A stretch of DNA of 64,000 bases from Tanypteryx hageni (lineage: Eukaryota > Arthropoda > Insecta > Odonata > Petaluridae). The position numbers and the translations under genes are program-made. The notes beneath the pieces were generated by a model, which had not been told where the DNA came from, did no database searches, and saw only the letters and a list, made by a program, of their open reading frames with translations. Shown in pieces: positions 22,958 through 36,385 of the stretch (its first letter is position 1; each line of letters begins with the position of its first letter). The stretch covers positions 21,732,880 to 21,796,879 of the forward strand of contig CM054114.1 of the NCBI GenBank assembly GCA_028673005.1, written 5' to 3'.

Positions 22958-23409
22958 TAGCCTATTTTCCAGAACGTAAATAGGCATATAGTTTTGTCAT
23001 AGTGTCTGTCTGCCCACCCCCTCATTAACTTTTGAACCAATAGACCGATTTTCATGAAACATGGTGGAAATCTCTTGCTACATGGGCCGAGCTCCCGAGG
23101 ATAATTTTTGTTGCTAAGATTGAAGTCCCGTGTTCGATTCCAGGAACTATCCTTCCCATTTGATTTACATTGGAAATATGAAATCCATCGTGCAGGGTTA
23201 TTTTCTCTACCACAAAATATTTTAGAATTGTAATATCAGAGCGAGTTTTGTTCTATTCTCTGAGGAAAAGAATGAAGATTCTAATTTTTATCGTTGAATT
23301 TTGCTTATCGATTGTATTTCTTCGACTTTCGCGTTAATACTGGCGTTTTTTGCAGTTATTATCACGAGAGTGTTGCCATCGCAACAACTATTATTGGATT
23401 GGATTCGGT
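22958..23409 (+). mobile_element. Family A element, 5' part of a split copy
   Basis: It starts with a hairpin (GCCTATTT 22960-22967 / AAATAGGC 22978-22985) followed by GTCTGTCTGCCC. The block with TTTTGAACCAATAGACCGAT comes next, then a tRNA-like T-arm TGTTCGATTCCAGGAACTAT. It breaks off at GGATTCGGTA. The rest of the copy resumes at 24591. Confidence 0.75.
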
Positions 23410-24590
23410 ATCCTCCTATATAGAGTAAGCTAATTTTGTTGGTAACGCAATCTGAAGAATCTGATTGGCTGCCGAAAAGCCAATTATATCTTGAGGAAGT
23501 TTAACCTTATTTCTCTTGAAAAAATACTATAAATAAATAAGAAGTTAAATCTGTTTAATTTTAATATTTTAATCGCGATTTTATTTGAATAAATGATGAA
23601 ATATATCTATTTATATGCCGCACCACAATCAGAATTTAGCATAATAAATTTTATCACATGGTAACTATGTACAACGAAAAATAAATAAGCATATAGGATA
23701 TGGATGTAAATGGATTGCTGTTTAAAGTTCTTCGTTATACATTTTATCACATGGCAACTAATAGATACACGCAATTATGTGAATTTTATATTTATTGCTT
23801 ACTTTTAAAAGTTGGTTTCATTAATTATTATTTCAATTTTAACCTAACAATTCACGCATACCCGTCATATTTGAAAAATTCATGCATAGCTACCTAATTG
23901 TTGTCAACGTAAATAGTCTTATTGGTTACTGAAGTAAATAATATCGGCTCTAATTACAAAATACATTTAATTCTTTACGCGTGCATGGCAGATGGATTAT
24001 CTACAGCGAAGAAAATAACATAAACGTAAATATTACTGAACTCAAGTGAGGTATGTTTTAAATAATTTTCGATTGGTTGGTTGATTAAAACTGATTAGAA
24101 AATAAATCACTTAATAGAAATTGAATATTTCCCTGGAATCATTTCTGATATATCGTTTTGCAGTATTTAGTCATTAAAAGTACGTGATATGTTTATTGAT
24201 GCACCAACTAAGGGGGGAGGAGAAATTTTTAATAATATAATTCTTAGTGTGGTGTTATTTGGTTTATATAGGAGGATGCGTGCATTGAATACTTTAATAC
24301 GAGAGAGAGATTAGGAGAGAGACAGAGGGAGAGAGAGAGACAAAATTAAATGTTACAAAAATTTAAAAATATTTTTGGCGTATTAGAATTGTAATGTATT
24401 TCTTTGTCAAACAATTTCTATTCGCCCAAAACTATTTTAGCTCTCTGTGACACACAATTATGTGAATTTTGTATTTATTGCTTACTTTTTAGTGCATATA
24501 AAAGTTGGTTTTGTTAATTATTATTTCAATTTCAACTTAACACTTGATTCACGCATACCCGTCATATATGACGGGCAATTACGCTAGTTG
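23410..24590. mobile_element. Insertion in family A: 13-bp inverted repeats plus family B
   Basis: About 1.18 kb interrupts family A. Its first 868 bp are bounded by perfect 13-bp inverted repeats ATCCTCCTATATA (23410-23422 and 24265-24277). The interior at about 23880-24220 matches 45540-45915. Two direct repeats of about 110-130 bp lie at 23765-23872 and 24450-24578. The second ends in an 18-bp perfect palindrome, CCCGTCATATATGACGGG (24558-24575), that marks the family B end. A GA-rich simple repeat lies at 24300-24342. The order of the insertion events is unclear. Confidence 0.6.
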
Positions 24591-24815
24591 TCTAATATAT
24601 ACACGCGTTGATTTTGTCGCACAAATACGCGTGATCAATTTAATATTCCGTTTGAATGTATTTGTAATATTTTGTAGTGTTCAATTATGAAATTTGGAAA
24701 CACAATAAGCAACATATCTGCGGTGATTTTAAAGCTGTCAATGGCAATATAAGTATTAAATAAATGATCAAATGGAAAGTAGGCATCATAAGTTCCGCTT
24801 AGATCATCTTGTTTT
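24591..24815 (+). mobile_element. Family A element, 3' part of the split copy
   Basis: It resumes family A at ATACACGCGTTGATTTTGTC and runs through AATACGCGTGATCAATTT to the subterminal GGAAAGTAGGC, which is inverted to the head. It ends in the tail hairpin region and TCTTGTTTT. The intact copy at 57822-58475 shows the uninterrupted order. Confidence 0.75.
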
Positions 24816-26383
<1,568 letters not shown>

Positions 26384-26976
26384 TCTCCCGCTCCAAACAA
26401 ACACGGGTTTTATTGGAAAGGTAAAGATACCCGAGAATTTTTTGTTACGGCGAAGCGAAGATAGGTTAGGTGCAGCTTTTTAGCGCCAAACTTTCTCTTT
26501 TACCGAAGCGAAACGCTATTGCGGGTGAATGGAGTAGTTGTGAATACAAAAACCACGTTTGCTTATTTTTCTATTATAACTTTAGCCCTCGTTTTCCATC
26601 GAAAGTTACTCCTCTTCCCCGATACAACTATAGGAGAGGTTAGATTCCCTCGCCGATGGTTGCGGCAAAGAAATTGGGACGTGAATTTTGCCGGTTAAGC
26701 TGTCCCAAAACTACTGTGTCCATACTTTCAGTCTCGTTGAGGCGAACGTCAACAAGTCTCCGGAACGTGACGCAATTGATGACGAAAGTGAAGTTACTTT
26801 GTGTCGTTTTAAAGAATTATCGTTGGATTTTGGAAATAAATTTGTATTTTTCCGAATGTGTTTCTCACTTGCGCTGCGTGCGACGACGGCTTTCGCACCA
26901 AACTCTGGCCATCGTTCTATATAGGACTATTCAGCTCGTCTTATGGCTAAAACAGTTTGATTCGTAGACAATTATT

Positions 26977-27272
26977 ATGCGTTCTTTTCACGAAGTGAAC
27001 GCATATAGAGGAGGTCGTTTCCGTCCGTCCGCATGTCTTAACTCTGGAACCGCTGGACGTATTTTGATTAAATTTGGTATTGGAGAGTTTTACTAAAATA
27101 TGTCGCCCAATTTCAATTTTGGTTAAAATCGGACAATAATTGGGATCACTTTTCATGAATGCTTACATTATTTTACAACGTACCTGTTTCAACACGGGAA
27201 CCTCTGGACGTATTTTGATGAAATTTGGCAGTGGAGAGTTTTACTAAAATTTGTCGATCTCAAAGAACGCAT
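26977..27272 (+). mobile_element. Family F element, copy 1
   Basis: It begins ATGCGTTCTTT and ends AAAGAACGCAT, a perfect 11-bp inverted repeat. The start is also the arm of a head hairpin (TGCGTTC 26978-26984 / GAACGCA 26997-27003). Inside are CCGTCCGTCCG and the block TTAACTCTGGAACCGCTGGA followed by ATTTTGATnAAATTTGG, present twice. It is non-coding. The inverted copy at 44340-44822 holds three units. Confidence 0.65.
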
Positions 27273-29204
27273 TTGGAAACTGTGTATTCCGACATGGAGT
27301 AGTCCTTTCCAGTCTTGTTCTTTTAACGTGGGCATTATTGCCAAGGCAATAGGAAATAGTTGCATAGCCGATAAAAGTTTTATGCCTGCGGTGAACGCGT
27401 TGCGGCGTCGAACCAATATAAAATAAATAATTTTGGTTAAAACTTCTACTTTCTGATATAGCGAATAAACGAGGCAGCAAACAACAATTATGAATTTGCG
27501 AGCGTAAAAAATTTTTTCGCGCCAATTGGGCTAAATGTCCTGCGGGTGGCGAAAGTCTTTTGAAAACGCAGCGTTTGCGTAGACGAGCGCATTTCAGAGG
27601 CTTGCTTTATCTCTCTTTACACGAAGGGTCTATTTGTCATCGGGGTCAGCGAGGAAAGTCGCTCGTAGTGTAAACTCCGCTTCCATAACGGTTCTAGCCG
27701 GTCTGCTCCTTCCTTTCTACGGAGGAAAACGCGAGTGAGGAGCAATGCGTGGGAAACGGTCTCTGGATTGGATCAACCCATTGGCTTCAGCCGTGGACCC
27801 TGCTTTAGGCCCTCCAATCCATCCTGACGGAACAGCTCTGCCTCCCCCGTGGGTCCGTTGTGACCTCAATCCGGCCCTTAAACAGACCCATTGTTGCGTG
27901 CTGGTCACGTCGATACTGCCTCATATTTTATGCTACTTGTAAAGTATTGGGACGAATGCATCGTATTCGAGTGAATGGTATTAATTTTTTCTCAGTCATT
28001 TTAAAGCTGTATGTATTGCATATAAAAGTTTTTGGTAGAATATTAGAACGATGTTTGTTTCGAGTAGCGTGTTGGCCTATCTCATTCTGTTAAAAAAATC
28101 CTGTATTTTAGTCGTTATTAGAAGCACCAGTTTTGTTAATCTCTGCAAAATCTGCAGCAAATGCTGCCGTATACCTTTTCTTTCCAAATTTTTCATTTAT
28201 TGTTAGCTCGCGGTAAAAACTTGCATTAAAATTTTACTTATTCGTGTCGATGCCAGTTTTCGTATTTTTATATTGTTTAATGGAAATTATCGCGGAACCA
28301 TTGTCTATCTTTACTGTAATAAAATTAGAATAGTATATAAATTGAATCTTTACCATTTCTTAAGGTGCACTGCAGTTTAAAATATTCACCCTTAGTAAAA
28401 AAATCGTAACGTGATTTATTGTGCGAAGTGATTCCGCGCCTTCTTATTGATCATATAAGTAATCGAAGAAGGCGCGTAAGCAATAATCCGCTTGATTTAT
28501 TTAAAGTGATAAAGGCATACTGTAATAGCCAGGCATCGAAACCCATATATTTTACTAATGGAAGATTGGCCTGCCATGTTGATTAATCTCTACGGGCATT
28601 TAAAGTGTCAATATCTGCAATATATGTATACATATATCCTCGTGCAACTTATCACGGACGCGCCTTGACCCCTCTTTGCCTATTTAGCGTCTAATTCTTT
28701 GTTGGAGGACTCTATCCCAGGAGCGGCACCTAACTCTGCCGTCTATCGTCGCGAGATTGACCTTGTCCGTACCATAACCGCACGGTTGATGTCTGTGCAT
28801 GAATATTCGATTCCTCTCATCCAATTATCCCAATGAGACACCCTTTAATTGCGTCCTCCATTTTAATCGCTCTCAAGGCAATTATCGCGATTGCATGAAA
28901 CATGCAGCCGTTGAAGTCTCCGTTGTTTTTCAACAGTGTTCTGATGCAGTTATTCTTATCCTTCATATTCACATTCTCATGTCCTCATTACCCCTATTAT
29001 TTCTCCCTTGGCATCCACACATATTAAATGCGAGAAAGTTTTTCTTCGTTAAAAAGGTAATTCTCATATTCGGACGCGAGGCCTAATTCTTACTTTTTAG
29101 AATTACGAAAAATGAAAAAAAAATCCATAGCATCCCTCTGAAGAAAATTGTCTATTTTGTCTTCTGAATGGAATCCGAATGATAAACTATGCGACTCCAA
29201 CAGC
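27273..29204. other. Unassigned DNA
   Basis: A more G+C-balanced patch at 27700-27910 has overlapping short frames on both strands, but no recognisable protein or repeat. The rest is A+T-rich. Confidence 0.3.
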
Positions 29205-29262
29205 CATAGAAAGGTTGAAAAACCAATGTACATTTTAGCTACAAAGCAGCCGTCATCAGTGG
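29205..29262 (+). repeat. Family D fragment
   Basis: TTTTAGCTACAAAGCAGCCG followed by TCATCAGTGGCGATT matches the arm and loop of the foldback element at 30264-30502. Confidence 0.55.
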
Positions 29263-29869
29263 CGATTAATCGATATTTGCTTCTATTTGTTTTTTCAGAC
29301 CATTATGGATGTTGGAACTACATAGTCTATCAGTTAGCATTAATGTTTGGCAAACAGTTGTTGCTTCTTTCGTTAAGACTTTTGCGAAACGATGGGGAAG
29401 TTAACATTAAATGTAAATTTCAGCATTAATGTAGTTTGTAAATTATATCCAAATTTGGAAATGATGATATTCAACTAAGCGTCATAAAATGTGGGCTTTG
29501 TTTAAGTTTCAGTTGAAGTGAGATTTACTTGTTTTGAATTAAAATTATGCTCAAAACTTGATGGAATAAACTTCAGATATACGAATCAATGTGTAATAGT
29601 TCATATCTAACACATCAAGCATTATCTCTTATTTTCCATAGTTGAAAATATTTTTTAATTCTCGCTTATTGAAATTTTGCCGTATCCTTTGAGTGGGGAA
29701 TTAAGATTTTTTGCTGTATATGTTGAATTACTTACTTTTTACAGATAGAAGCTAGTCTTTTATTGTATAATTTCTCGCACGATCTTGAGAAATCGTTGCA
29801 TGAACGTGTGTAATATGTTGTACAACTCCTGTTATGTCGGGTGATCCAATATATTCCCAGTTTTATCCA

Positions 29870-30125
29870 ATCTCGGCCTTTCCCTTCGCCTCCCACTTCC
29901 TCTTTCCCTCCAGCTGGCTTCTCCTCACTCTCTCTCCCACTCCCTCCCACTCCCTCCATCTGCCTTCCTGCACTTTCACTTTCCTGTCGACACAGTCCGC
30001 GTTTCTTGGTTCCCTCCTGCCCCCTCCCTTCTCTTTCCCTCCTCGCCATCCCCACCTTCTGCTTCCCTCCTCTTACTCCTCCTCTCCTTTCCCTTTCCCT
30101 CCCAACCTCCTTCCCCTCCGGCGAA
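29870..30125 (+). repeat. Polypyrimidine tract
   Basis: About 250 bp nearly all C and T on the + strand. It produces long frames on both strands (up to 190 codons) that I do not accept as genes. Confidence 0.75.
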
Positions 30126-30263
30126 ACCAAAGCTCGTCGTAACCCTCTTCCTTTAAAGCTGTCTCCTCTATCCTTCGCTCCTATCTCTCTCCGTCTCTCT
30201 TACCTCTATCGCAATGTTGTATCTCTTTATAACCTCCTATCTCGTTCTTTATCACTCATTTTC

Positions 30264-30502
30264 TTCAAGAACAAGCAAGTTAAAAATGTATTTGCCTTAG
30301 GTATCTCCAATAGCCGCAACAATGTTAGAAAACCATGTACGCATTTTGGCTACAAAGCAGCCGTCTTCAGTGGCAATTCACCGAAAATAGATTCTACAAG
30401 AACTGCTTTGTAGCCGAAATGCGCATATGGTTTTCTCTAACCTTGTTGAGGCTATTTGAGGTACCTAAGGAAAGCACATTTTTAAATAGCTTTTTCTTGA
30501 AA
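30264..30502. mobile_element. Family D foldback element
   Basis: Two inverted arms of about 105 bp face each other across roughly 30 bp. The left arm reads TATCTCCAATAGCCGCAACA then GCATTTTGGCTACAAAGCAG. The right arm, on the minus strand, reads TACCTCAAATAGCCTCAACA then GCATTTCGGCTACAAAGCAG. Single-arm relatives occur at 29205 and 52705. The transcript would fold as one long hairpin. Confidence 0.75.
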
Positions 30503-31444
30503 ATAAGACGAGATCAATTGTTTCCTGTTGAACTCATTTTCTTGTTGGCGTTGATTTGATTTCTTAGGTTAACTCTTAAGCCTAGTTATTATCCATCGAC
30601 GCTGTCTAATGTGCTATTTTTTATTAAAATTTCAAGCACTTTTTTATTTCAGATAATATTGAAAGTTCTTTAATTGTGATAAGCGCTCTGGTTCTTCTTT
30701 GTTACTTAAAAGTTGTAATTATTTTTTTTCATTTCCTGTTAGTTCCTGTAATCCTAAAATGAATATCTAGTTCATAATAAATCCTATTATAACCCCCCTG
30801 TCCACCTTTCGCACCAAACAATTTATTTCCCTCGGTCCATCGATGATCTCTTCCAACTAAATATTTTAATCCTTTTGCGCACTGCGATAATTCACGAGAT
30901 ATTTCGTATTTTTGTTTGCATCAAAACGAAAAGTTTAGTTGGGTTACTTACGGTGTGGCGAGGTGAAATTAAATGATAAAATACTGTTTATTTATATTTG
31001 CATGTTGCCCATTAGGAACAATTATATTGTTTTTGTCTCAAATAAGGTTCTTCATATTTTTTCACATTCGGGATTGCCTTTATAACTCACTGAAATCCAG
31101 TAATAGTTTGTTTTTTTCGTATGATCACGAAATTTCACCTGTGAATGGTCAGAAAGCTCACCAAATTCTTTTAATAAACAGATTGGTATAAAGTCAACAT
31201 TTAAGAGAAAGCTTTTGGAAATGAATAATAATCGTTACCATTTGCCGACTCGAAGGAACCTACCTTGGGGTTCTTCAGCAATCGCTGTTAAATCAATTCT
31301 CGTATGCGATAGCCAGCGTTGCGCGTGGATACTGGTTTCTCTTTTGCTTCCGCTTTTATTACCAAATTTTATATTAACTTCGCTTTATATATAAATATAT
31401 TTGTGTGTGTTTTGGATCCCGTATAATCTGAAAAACATCCCAAT
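30503..31444. other. Unassigned A+T-rich DNA
   Basis: Nothing recognisable is seen on either strand. Confidence 0.35.
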
Positions 31445-31522
31445 CTGCTTGCGGGGTTCGATCCACCTCACCATTGCGTAAGACGAGTGATTTAGTCACC
31501 TCGGCCACCAGATTCTTATGTT
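31445..31522 (-). repeat. tRNA-like SINE or tRNA pseudogene
   Basis: On the minus strand TGGCCGAGGTGACTAA matches an A box. GGATCGAACCCC is one base off the B-box consensus. They are about 50 bp apart, with a TCACT/GGTGA stem between them. The loop of that stem is 13 nt, too long for a normal anticodon loop, and the T-stem does not pair well. I therefore read it as tRNA-derived and not as a working tRNA. Confidence 0.45.
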
Positions 31523-33527
31523 GGCGCTGCGATAAATGTGTATTTGAATTCATGTGGGAAGATAGACAAGCGTTCATCATAGCAACGAGATTAAACAAAC
31601 TGTTGTCATTGTTAATGTTGTAATGTTTTAATAGAAGTCTCTTTATTTTAATTGGTATTGATGCGAGCATTCCTACGTTTTTTGAAGGGATATTTCTGCT
31701 AATAAATGTAAGTTTTTATTTATCGTATTTGTTATTGATAGTATTTTTTATCTTAAAAACTTTTTGTCTTTATTCACTATTTAAGATAGGTAATACTGTT
31801 GTAAAGGATGATAATTTGAACAAATTTTAAGGAAACATTTTAAAGTGCTGTATTTTGTAGCTCAGCAATTCTTCAGCTAACTATATTTATACAGTGTTTT
31901 ATATGGATGGTTGATGTGATGTTAGTAAAAGAACAATTTATTATTTTTGTCATTTAAGTTAGGTGACTAATATACGAAATATTCAACAATTTCTCTCCTA
32001 CTAGTATCTAAAGCTGAATTACTCGGAACTATCAGTATATTTTGGCTGATTTTAAGCAATATGAATGGATAAGTTAGTATTTCCATTAATGAAGCAAAAG
32101 ATACTATCGAACTTCTTACTACTTATATACCAAACATTCTTACGTTTGCCACTGAGTTCTCTACTTCTGTCTGCCATTCTCTCAACTGTAAAAAGATTAA
32201 ATAAAGAGACCCCCACCTCGCTCAACAGCTGGTAAACACTTTGCAACTCTTTACGCCCATGTAAGCAGAAAGGTTATCATAATTATATTATAAAGTTTAT
32301 TCATATTAAAGTATTAACCATATAAAAGTTGGTTATAAAAATTCATTTTTATGCCTTTACTTGTCGTTTCTTTGGTTCTCGCCGATATTATGATTCCTAC
32401 TCTCGGTTCCAAGCATTTTCCTAAAGCTCGTTTCTATGGTATGTAAATTATTCTCCACGTTTATAAGACCGAGTGTTCTTCTTACGCGGTCATTATCCCC
32501 TTCTTTAAACCGTGTTTTATATGTTCACCTCAAACCAGAATTTGTCCTCTTGAATTGTTCACATTCATCTTTGATCAACGTTCTATTTTTGAGACTCTCT
32601 TGGGTAGATCTTTCTCTATTCTCGTTTGTAGCACAAGGGCTTGTCAGCCGGCTTAGGTTTTTATTTTAAGTAATCTCTTGAAGAAATTTTCCATTCTCTA
32701 AGTTTCAAGGACGTTGAAAAATTACGTGCCCGCTAATCGCTCGCTGAAAAGCGAATTTTTATCATCCATGCATCGTTCACATAAAAGATTTGTTCCGCGA
32801 TAATATGGGGAATTAGAAGATGGAATAGCTTGCTTATTTATGATGGGATGAATGCGGTGTTTGGGCTTCGAGTGAAAATGATCGACAAAAGTACGTGAAT
32901 GGCTCTTGAGTTCTGCTTCAGTATCTGTGTATGTAAAAGGGAGCTGACCAACACAGCATTGCTCTTGGCATGCCCGTTATGTTAAACGATTATCAAAGCT
33001 AGATTCGTGTGAGGAAAGTCATCGGAAATGTGCCAGCAGAAATACAAAGTTTAATTAAGAACCCGTCCATATTGTAGATTTCAATTAATAACATTGAAAT
33101 TGCCTTCCCCTTCGCCAACTTTCTCCAACGATGTCGAAGGGGATATGTTCGAAGAAATCCGACTGTCTGGCGATCAATTTTTAATGGACATTAAGCGGCA
33201 AAGTGCCTAGTGGCGATGCTCTACCTAAATTCCTCCCATGGTTTTTCAAATGTTCACCTAATGCTCAATTATGACAATTTTATTTCGTATCCTTGATCTT
33301 ATGCAACCATAACAACAGTTGCATTCGAATTGTAAAATCGATCCGTCAAAACCATTTAAAACTAACTTCTTAGTAATGTGTAAATAAATTCATTGTAATT
33401 GAAATTTGTTTAACGAATAAAATATTTTTAAAACCATTATGGATTTAAATAAACTGTAATTTAATAGCGCGCAAAAGCGAAATTAAAAAAAAATAAGTAA
33501 TGCTTCAAAATATCAAAGCTCATATAT
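31523..33527. other. Unassigned A+T-rich DNA
   Basis: No gene, tRNA or repeat boundary is supported in this stretch. Confidence 0.35.
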
Positions 33528-34217
33528 AAAAAAATCTGATGTGGCCACCACATGACTTTCTCCATACCTGAAATACTTCTAAAAATTCCAAATAGGTTAC
33601 ATAATAAAAATATTTTAAGAAGCTGCGAGAAAATTTTAGACTTAACAAAGAACAGAAATAAATTCAAACCATAGCCTTCAGATATTGGATATAGCCGCAA
33701 ACCTCCAACAATTAAAAAAATAAAAGGGGCGTTACTATGATGTAACTAAGCGTCAATTGTTAACAATAGTCGTTGGTAGGTGGCGTGGTGGTGGGAGCTA
33801 AATAATTTAGTTTTTAAGATATCTCTTAAACAATGCATTATATGGAAAAAATGTTTCGAACAAAGGTCGTAGAAAATTGAATTTTATATAACTTTTATTA
33901 TAATACATTTTTATATTTATCAAATATTAAAGCAAATATCTCAAAATAACGGATAAGTGACCAGAGTAAACGCCCAATTCCGGTTGTCCGATGTTTACCA
34001 AAAACTAATCAGTTCTTGTGACTTTCATAAAAATGTTAAATATAAAATTTCGCGTTGACCTGATTAATAGTTTTTGAGTTAGAACACCCACAAAAAAGCT
34101 ATCACATACACACAGAGACATCATCGAGAAAATGGTCAGGAGCATTTCCGTTGAAATCTCGAAATCGATTTTTTCATGAAAACAATACTCTTCCCTATAC
34201 TACGTATGAGGAAAGTA
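33528..34217 (-). mobile_element. Family C element, copy 2
   Basis: Read on the minus strand it begins TACTTTCCTCATACGTAGTA, a decayed form of the palindromic head of the copy at 54195. It passes GTCTCTGTGTGTATG and TCTAACTCAAAAAC. It ends with GGAGAAAGT, inverted to the head, a perfect tail hairpin ATGTGG-TGG-CCACAT (33539-33553) and an A/T run. It is 690 bp and non-coding. Confidence 0.7.
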
Positions 34218-35663
34218 AAAAATCGCCATTTTGAATTAAAGCTCTTGTTTATCTTGTAAAAAATATTTATTTGAATAAAGTGGAAATAATGAATATGTAA
34301 CTAGTGCAATTGCGGACATAAATTTAAAGCTTTTAAATATGGACTTGGAGAAGAATGCCGAGTATAAAAAAGGCGGAGTGAAAAATGAGAAAGTATTGAG
34401 AAGAATAAAAGAAATTGTTAGTGAAAACGATTATAAAAAGGAAGTCGATCAAAATGGGGCATTTTCTGAGGAGATATTCCTAGATTAAAGATATTATTGC
34501 GGGAATGCTCGAGGGAAAAACGGGTAAAGGAGAAAGGGTTTCAGTTGGTAGAAGAATCGAAAGGGAAAGAAAGTTGACAACAATTGAAGAAGGTTGCGTA
34601 GAATAAGAGAATGTGGAGCGCTCGTTTTAACACGCAGAACAGGCATCCCTCGATGTACGCCTTCTTAAATGAGATCGTGCGATTAAGAGATGGCGTGAAT
34701 GAGGCTTAACAACACCTGGCAAAATGAGGAATATACGTTTCGGGCCTTTAGGCCGTCATCCAGGGGTGGGCAACCTCTGAGCGTGGCGGTCCGCATTCGT
34801 GGATGTGGGTGTTTTGGGGCGAGGGTGTTAATCATCTCTCGAGTCAGCCATTCGGAGTTCGTTATCGGTCGCGCTATTAGAGAATGGATTTAAATTTTCT
34901 CGCCGGGAGAAATTAATAATAAAATGTTACACATACGAACGTCTAAGTCCCGTGTTCGGAAGTGAATTTTAACATATTATTAAAATGATAATAAAAAGTG
35001 GTTTGCGTATATTTCCAGGTATTTCTTTGAGCGAATAGAGGTTAGAAGCTGGGGTCGAATCGGGGACACTTATGAGAAATATTTGGTTATTATCTGTGTA
35101 ACGAATTTGAAGGATGCCAGATGAATAATTTATGATCCCTAAACTCGAGCGCTCGGATATTTATGACGTAATCGTCACGATAGAGAACGAGCAAGCTTTT
35201 CAGTAGATGGAGGAAAGAGTTATGTAGATATTTAAAGATCTTCCATGCCATTATATAATTATTATAATTTTGAATTTCGCGTAAGAAACCAACTTAAATT
35301 TATTAGTGGAGTGTAATTCATCAAGAATGTGACTAATCCTTATTCCACGGTTTTAAATATGAAAATTATTTTCGATACACTCGTTTTCGCGAAGCGCGAT
35401 TATTAAAACCCAAATCTCGCGTTAATCGGAGGATATTTCGCGTGAATCGGGCAATGGACATAAAATAGAAATCGCATATAACTGAACTCGCGTGCATAGA
35501 TCTCACGTAAATCTGAAGCTGCTGGTACTTCGGATAGAGCACTAATGATTATGAATGAGCAGTTGCAAACATAAATTCGTTCACTATTAGGTAAAGGAAA
35601 ATGACACCAATTTCCAACTAATTTTTTCCCTTAAGAAAATCGGTGCTTTTAGACTGACCTATG
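34218..35663. other. Unassigned DNA with a lone hAT-like end
   Basis: CAGGGGTGGGCAACCTCTGA at 34761 resembles a hAT left end (compare 9013), but no right end or target duplication was found. No gene is seen. Confidence 0.3.
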
Positions 35664-35798
35664 AGTTTATTTTTGTCCTTTGTAGTCTAAAATTTTCTCG
35701 CAGTTTCTTAAAATATTTGTTATTGTGTAACCTATTTGAAATTTTTAGAGATATTACAAACATGGAGAAAGTCATGTGGTGGCCACATCAGATTTTTT
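35664..35798 (+). mobile_element. Family C element, 3' fragment (copy 3)
   Basis: It matches the last 135 bp of the copy at 54195-55007, including TCTCGCAGTTTCTTAAAATA, GGAGAAAGT, the hairpin ATGTGG-TGG-CCACAT (35774-35788) and the T-run. Confidence 0.7.
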
Positions 35799-36385
35799 AT
35801 TAAAATTAACTACTGAATATATTGAGTTTTCAGGTTGCCGTAAGGGATCACATTTTATGCACAGGACTAGGTCATTGTGCTGAAATTCACTTGAAAGCGA
35901 ATTTCGGTTTAGCTAGGATTTCCAAGTATTATGACCGCGAAAACTAAGGAAATCAATGCTTTCATTATCGCAGAAAATTGATGGTGACGTTACGGCAATT
36001 TTATTATGCATGGTTACATTGTTGAGATAAATTCGAAAGAAATTTTGTTGCCCAGAGGAAGAATATATTCCCCAAGACATTTATTCGACAAATAAATGGT
36101 CTTAAATTTCGATTCATATATCCAAACATTCGTCACCAGAGAATGGATTGTAATCGACCGTGAACCAAACGAAGCGTACAGTTTTAACCATTACACTTAC
36201 GTCATCGGTATACGCCATATTCGCCGGAGAATGTTAACAAAAAAATTCTAAAGGATAGTTTTCTCTACTCGTTTTCACGAAGGCTGAAGATATTAAATGG
36301 TAGCCTAACGGACGGCGAAATAGGAATCACGAATAGTTTGACGCGCCGGTCCGGAAAGGGGTTTCAGCAAGGACGTTCGGGTTTC
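35799..36385. other. Unassigned DNA
   Basis: No supported feature is seen between the family C fragment and the exon candidate. Confidence 0.35.

Noticed and set aside
29841..30413. A 190-codon plus frame and a 132-codon minus frame.
   Set aside because: Both cross a homopyrimidine tract. The plus frame then runs into the family D foldback.
31445..31522. A functional tRNA gene.
   Set aside because: The anticodon loop would be 13 nt and the T-stem does not pair, so a tRNA-derived repeat is more likely.
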